In this document: in pieces, positions 4,224 through 5,203 of the stretch | How positions within the stretch are numbered: the stretch's first letter is position 1 | Layout of the letters: the number at the start of each line of letters is the position of its first letter | NCBI GenBank assembly: GCA_964571805.1 | Contig: CAZNDI010000076.1 | Coordinates: 1-5,203 of the forward strand | Length of the DNA stretch: 5,203 nt | Reading direction: 5' to 3' | Source: JAUHWS01 sp964571805 | GTDB lineage: Bacteria; Patescibacteriota; Gracilibacteria; UM-FILTER-43-11 | Translations under genes and position numbers: made by a program | The notes under the pieces: generated by a model | The model's input: the letters and a program-made list of their open reading frames with translations, nothing else | What the model was told of the DNA's origin: nothing | Database searches by the model: none

Positions 4224-5203
4224 ATGAGTCTTTGGAATTCAATTAAAAATTGGAATACAATTAAAAAAGGGGCCAGTGCCATGGGGTTGGGTCTTTTTTT
4301 GTCCTCTAGTTCAGGGTGTAAAGAAGCCCCCATACAGCATCCGGATACCGTGCAACCGGCAGAAGCCACTCGCGATCGAGTGAAAGTCACCATGACGCCT
4401 CCAGTACTTAAGGCTCAGCCAACGACTGCAACACGGGACAAAGTGGCGTCTACTTTTACACCCCCTCCCACACCAAAAACCCAAACCCTTGGAGCCAAAC
4501 CACCCGTGCCTATAAAAATAACCCCTCCTTCCCTTCCGCTTCCAACGAAGGCTAAAACAGCACTCCCTCCCCCGCCTAAAGTGGCTCAAAGAAGCATTCA
4601 TAAGCCAATAGTACCGCTCGCACGCCCTTATCATGGCCCTTTGATGGTGGGTGATGAGGAATGGCATGATGTGGTAGCTTTGACGGATGCGGAACTCACC
4701 TTTGAGGAAACGTCAAGACCTTCACGTCCGCGACCCCCCAAGCCGCCGGTGAAGGCGAGTAAAAAGACAAGTCCACCCCCTGCACCAATGGTGGTGGCTG
4801 GTGCTCCCGTCTCACCTCCCGTCGTGGCCAGCCCACCCGCTGCTTTACCTGTAACGCCAAAGGCGCCAACCAATCAGGCGGATAATCAATGGACATCACC
4901 CGTGGTTAAGAATGTTCCAACAACACCTACAAATTCTGCTAGGGACGAAGATTTTGCTAATTTTATTGAGGGTTCACCTTCTAAGCCTACGCCACCCCTT
5001 CCTACTACTTCAAATGTAAATCAGGAATGGGATGCTATTATTGAGGATTATGACAAAAATCAATCGATTCCCGCTTCAGATTGTCACGATTTCGAAGAAG
5101 AACTTTGTTTGGAGGATATTGAGATGGTTGAAGAGGAAAAATCAACTGTTCCCGTGGTTGCCAGAACGAGCACTCCCCCACCCTCTCCTGGACCAAAAAA
5201 TAC
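4224..5203 (+). CDS. Proline-rich low-complexity protein, possibly exported (3' partial)
   Basis: An open frame of at least 326 codons that runs off the right edge; not recognised as a named family. Residues 1-16 include Lys 8, 14 and 15. A short hydrophobic stretch (19-26, AMGLGLFL) then leads to SSSSGC, with Cys 32. This suggests export and perhaps lipidation, but the lipobox is not canonical (Ser at -3). The rest is rich in Pro, Thr, Lys, Ala and Val, with many PPP and TPP runs and no predicted fold. Between the linkers lie short acidic-aromatic segments of similar pattern: DEEWHDVV (144-151), DEDFANFI (241-248), NQEWDAII (266-273) and more loosely DNQWTSPVV (220-228). A strongly acidic stretch (289-305, with Cys 287 and 295) follows. 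The start is the first ATG of the frame, without Shine-Dalgarno. It is divergent from ychF. An envelope-spanning, surface or effector-like role is possible; none is shown. Confidence 0.75.
   Translation, partial: MSLWNSIKNWNTIKKGASAMGLGLFLSSSSGCKEAPIQHPDTVQPAEATRDRVKVTMTPPVLKAQPTTATRDKVASTFTPPPTPKTQTLGAKPPVPIKITPPSLPLPTKAKTALPPPPKVAQRSIHKPIVPLARPYHGPLMVGDEEWHDVVALTDAELTFEETSRPSRPRPPKPPVKASKKTSPPPAPMVVAGAPVSPPVVASPPAALPVTPKAPTNQADNQWTSPVVKNVPTTPTNSARDEDFANFIEGSPSKPTPPLPTTSNVNQEWDAIIEDYDKNQSIPASDCHDFEEELCLEDIEMVEEEKSTVPVVARTSTPPPSPGPKN

Noticed and set aside
4224..4322. Confident lipoprotein signal
   Set aside because: The residues before Cys 32 are Ser-Ser-Gly and the hydrophobic stretch is short. 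It is kept only as a possibility in the gene entry.
4181..4899. Overlapping minus-strand ORFs opposite the proline-rich gene
   Set aside because: They overlap each other and mirror the C-rich codons of the plus frame as Gly/Arg/Trp-rich peptides. The plus frame is open from 4224 to the edge and has a coherent composition.

Overview
The window is bacterial and mostly a translation neighbourhood. Five confident genes lie on the minus strand: ychF, an RNHCP-domain zinc protein, rpsB, a small Tic20/DUF4870-like membrane protein, and tsf. A sixth, proline-rich and divergent, starts near 4224 on the plus strand and runs off the right edge. All genes read in the standard code. ychF ends with TGA directly after the canonical C-terminal FNV, which argues against the code in which UGA is glycine. 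The short S2 (224 aa), the EF-Ts (255 aa), the RNHCP and Tic20-like proteins and the scarcity of Shine-Dalgarno sequences suggest an uncultivated lineage, possibly Patescibacteria (CPR). No rRNA or phylogeny is available here, so that placement is an inference.

Layout from left to right: 1-111 is a G/C-run-rich stem-loop region downstream of tsf. 112-2080 is the cluster read rpsB, membrane protein, tsf, with gaps of 25 and 12 nt that imply one transcript. 2081-2246 carries a promoter candidate and a leader of about 100 nt for rpsB. 2247-2570 is the RNHCP gene. 2571-2639 is filled by a heptanucleotide-based inverted repeat. 2640-3734 is ychF. 3735-4223 is a 489-base divergent region with an A/T-rich promoter zone for ychF, a 16-bp palindrome, a second and larger heptad inverted repeat, and one doubtful small ORF. 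4224 to the end is the proline-rich gene.

rpsB (ribosomal protein S2), tsf (nucleotide exchange factor of EF-Tu) and ychF (ribosome-associated ATPase) all serve translation. The RNHCP and Tic20-like proteins have no known role that the sequence can settle, but their positions suggest co-expression with these genes.

The least ordinary signals are two. The first is a family of intergenic inverted repeats built of 7-bp units with consensus NNNAGYG, seen clearly at two places and faintly at a third; in one element neighbouring heptads have swapped order between the two arms. The second is the proline-rich protein, where short acidic-aromatic motifs of similar pattern recur between long proline/threonine/lysine linkers.
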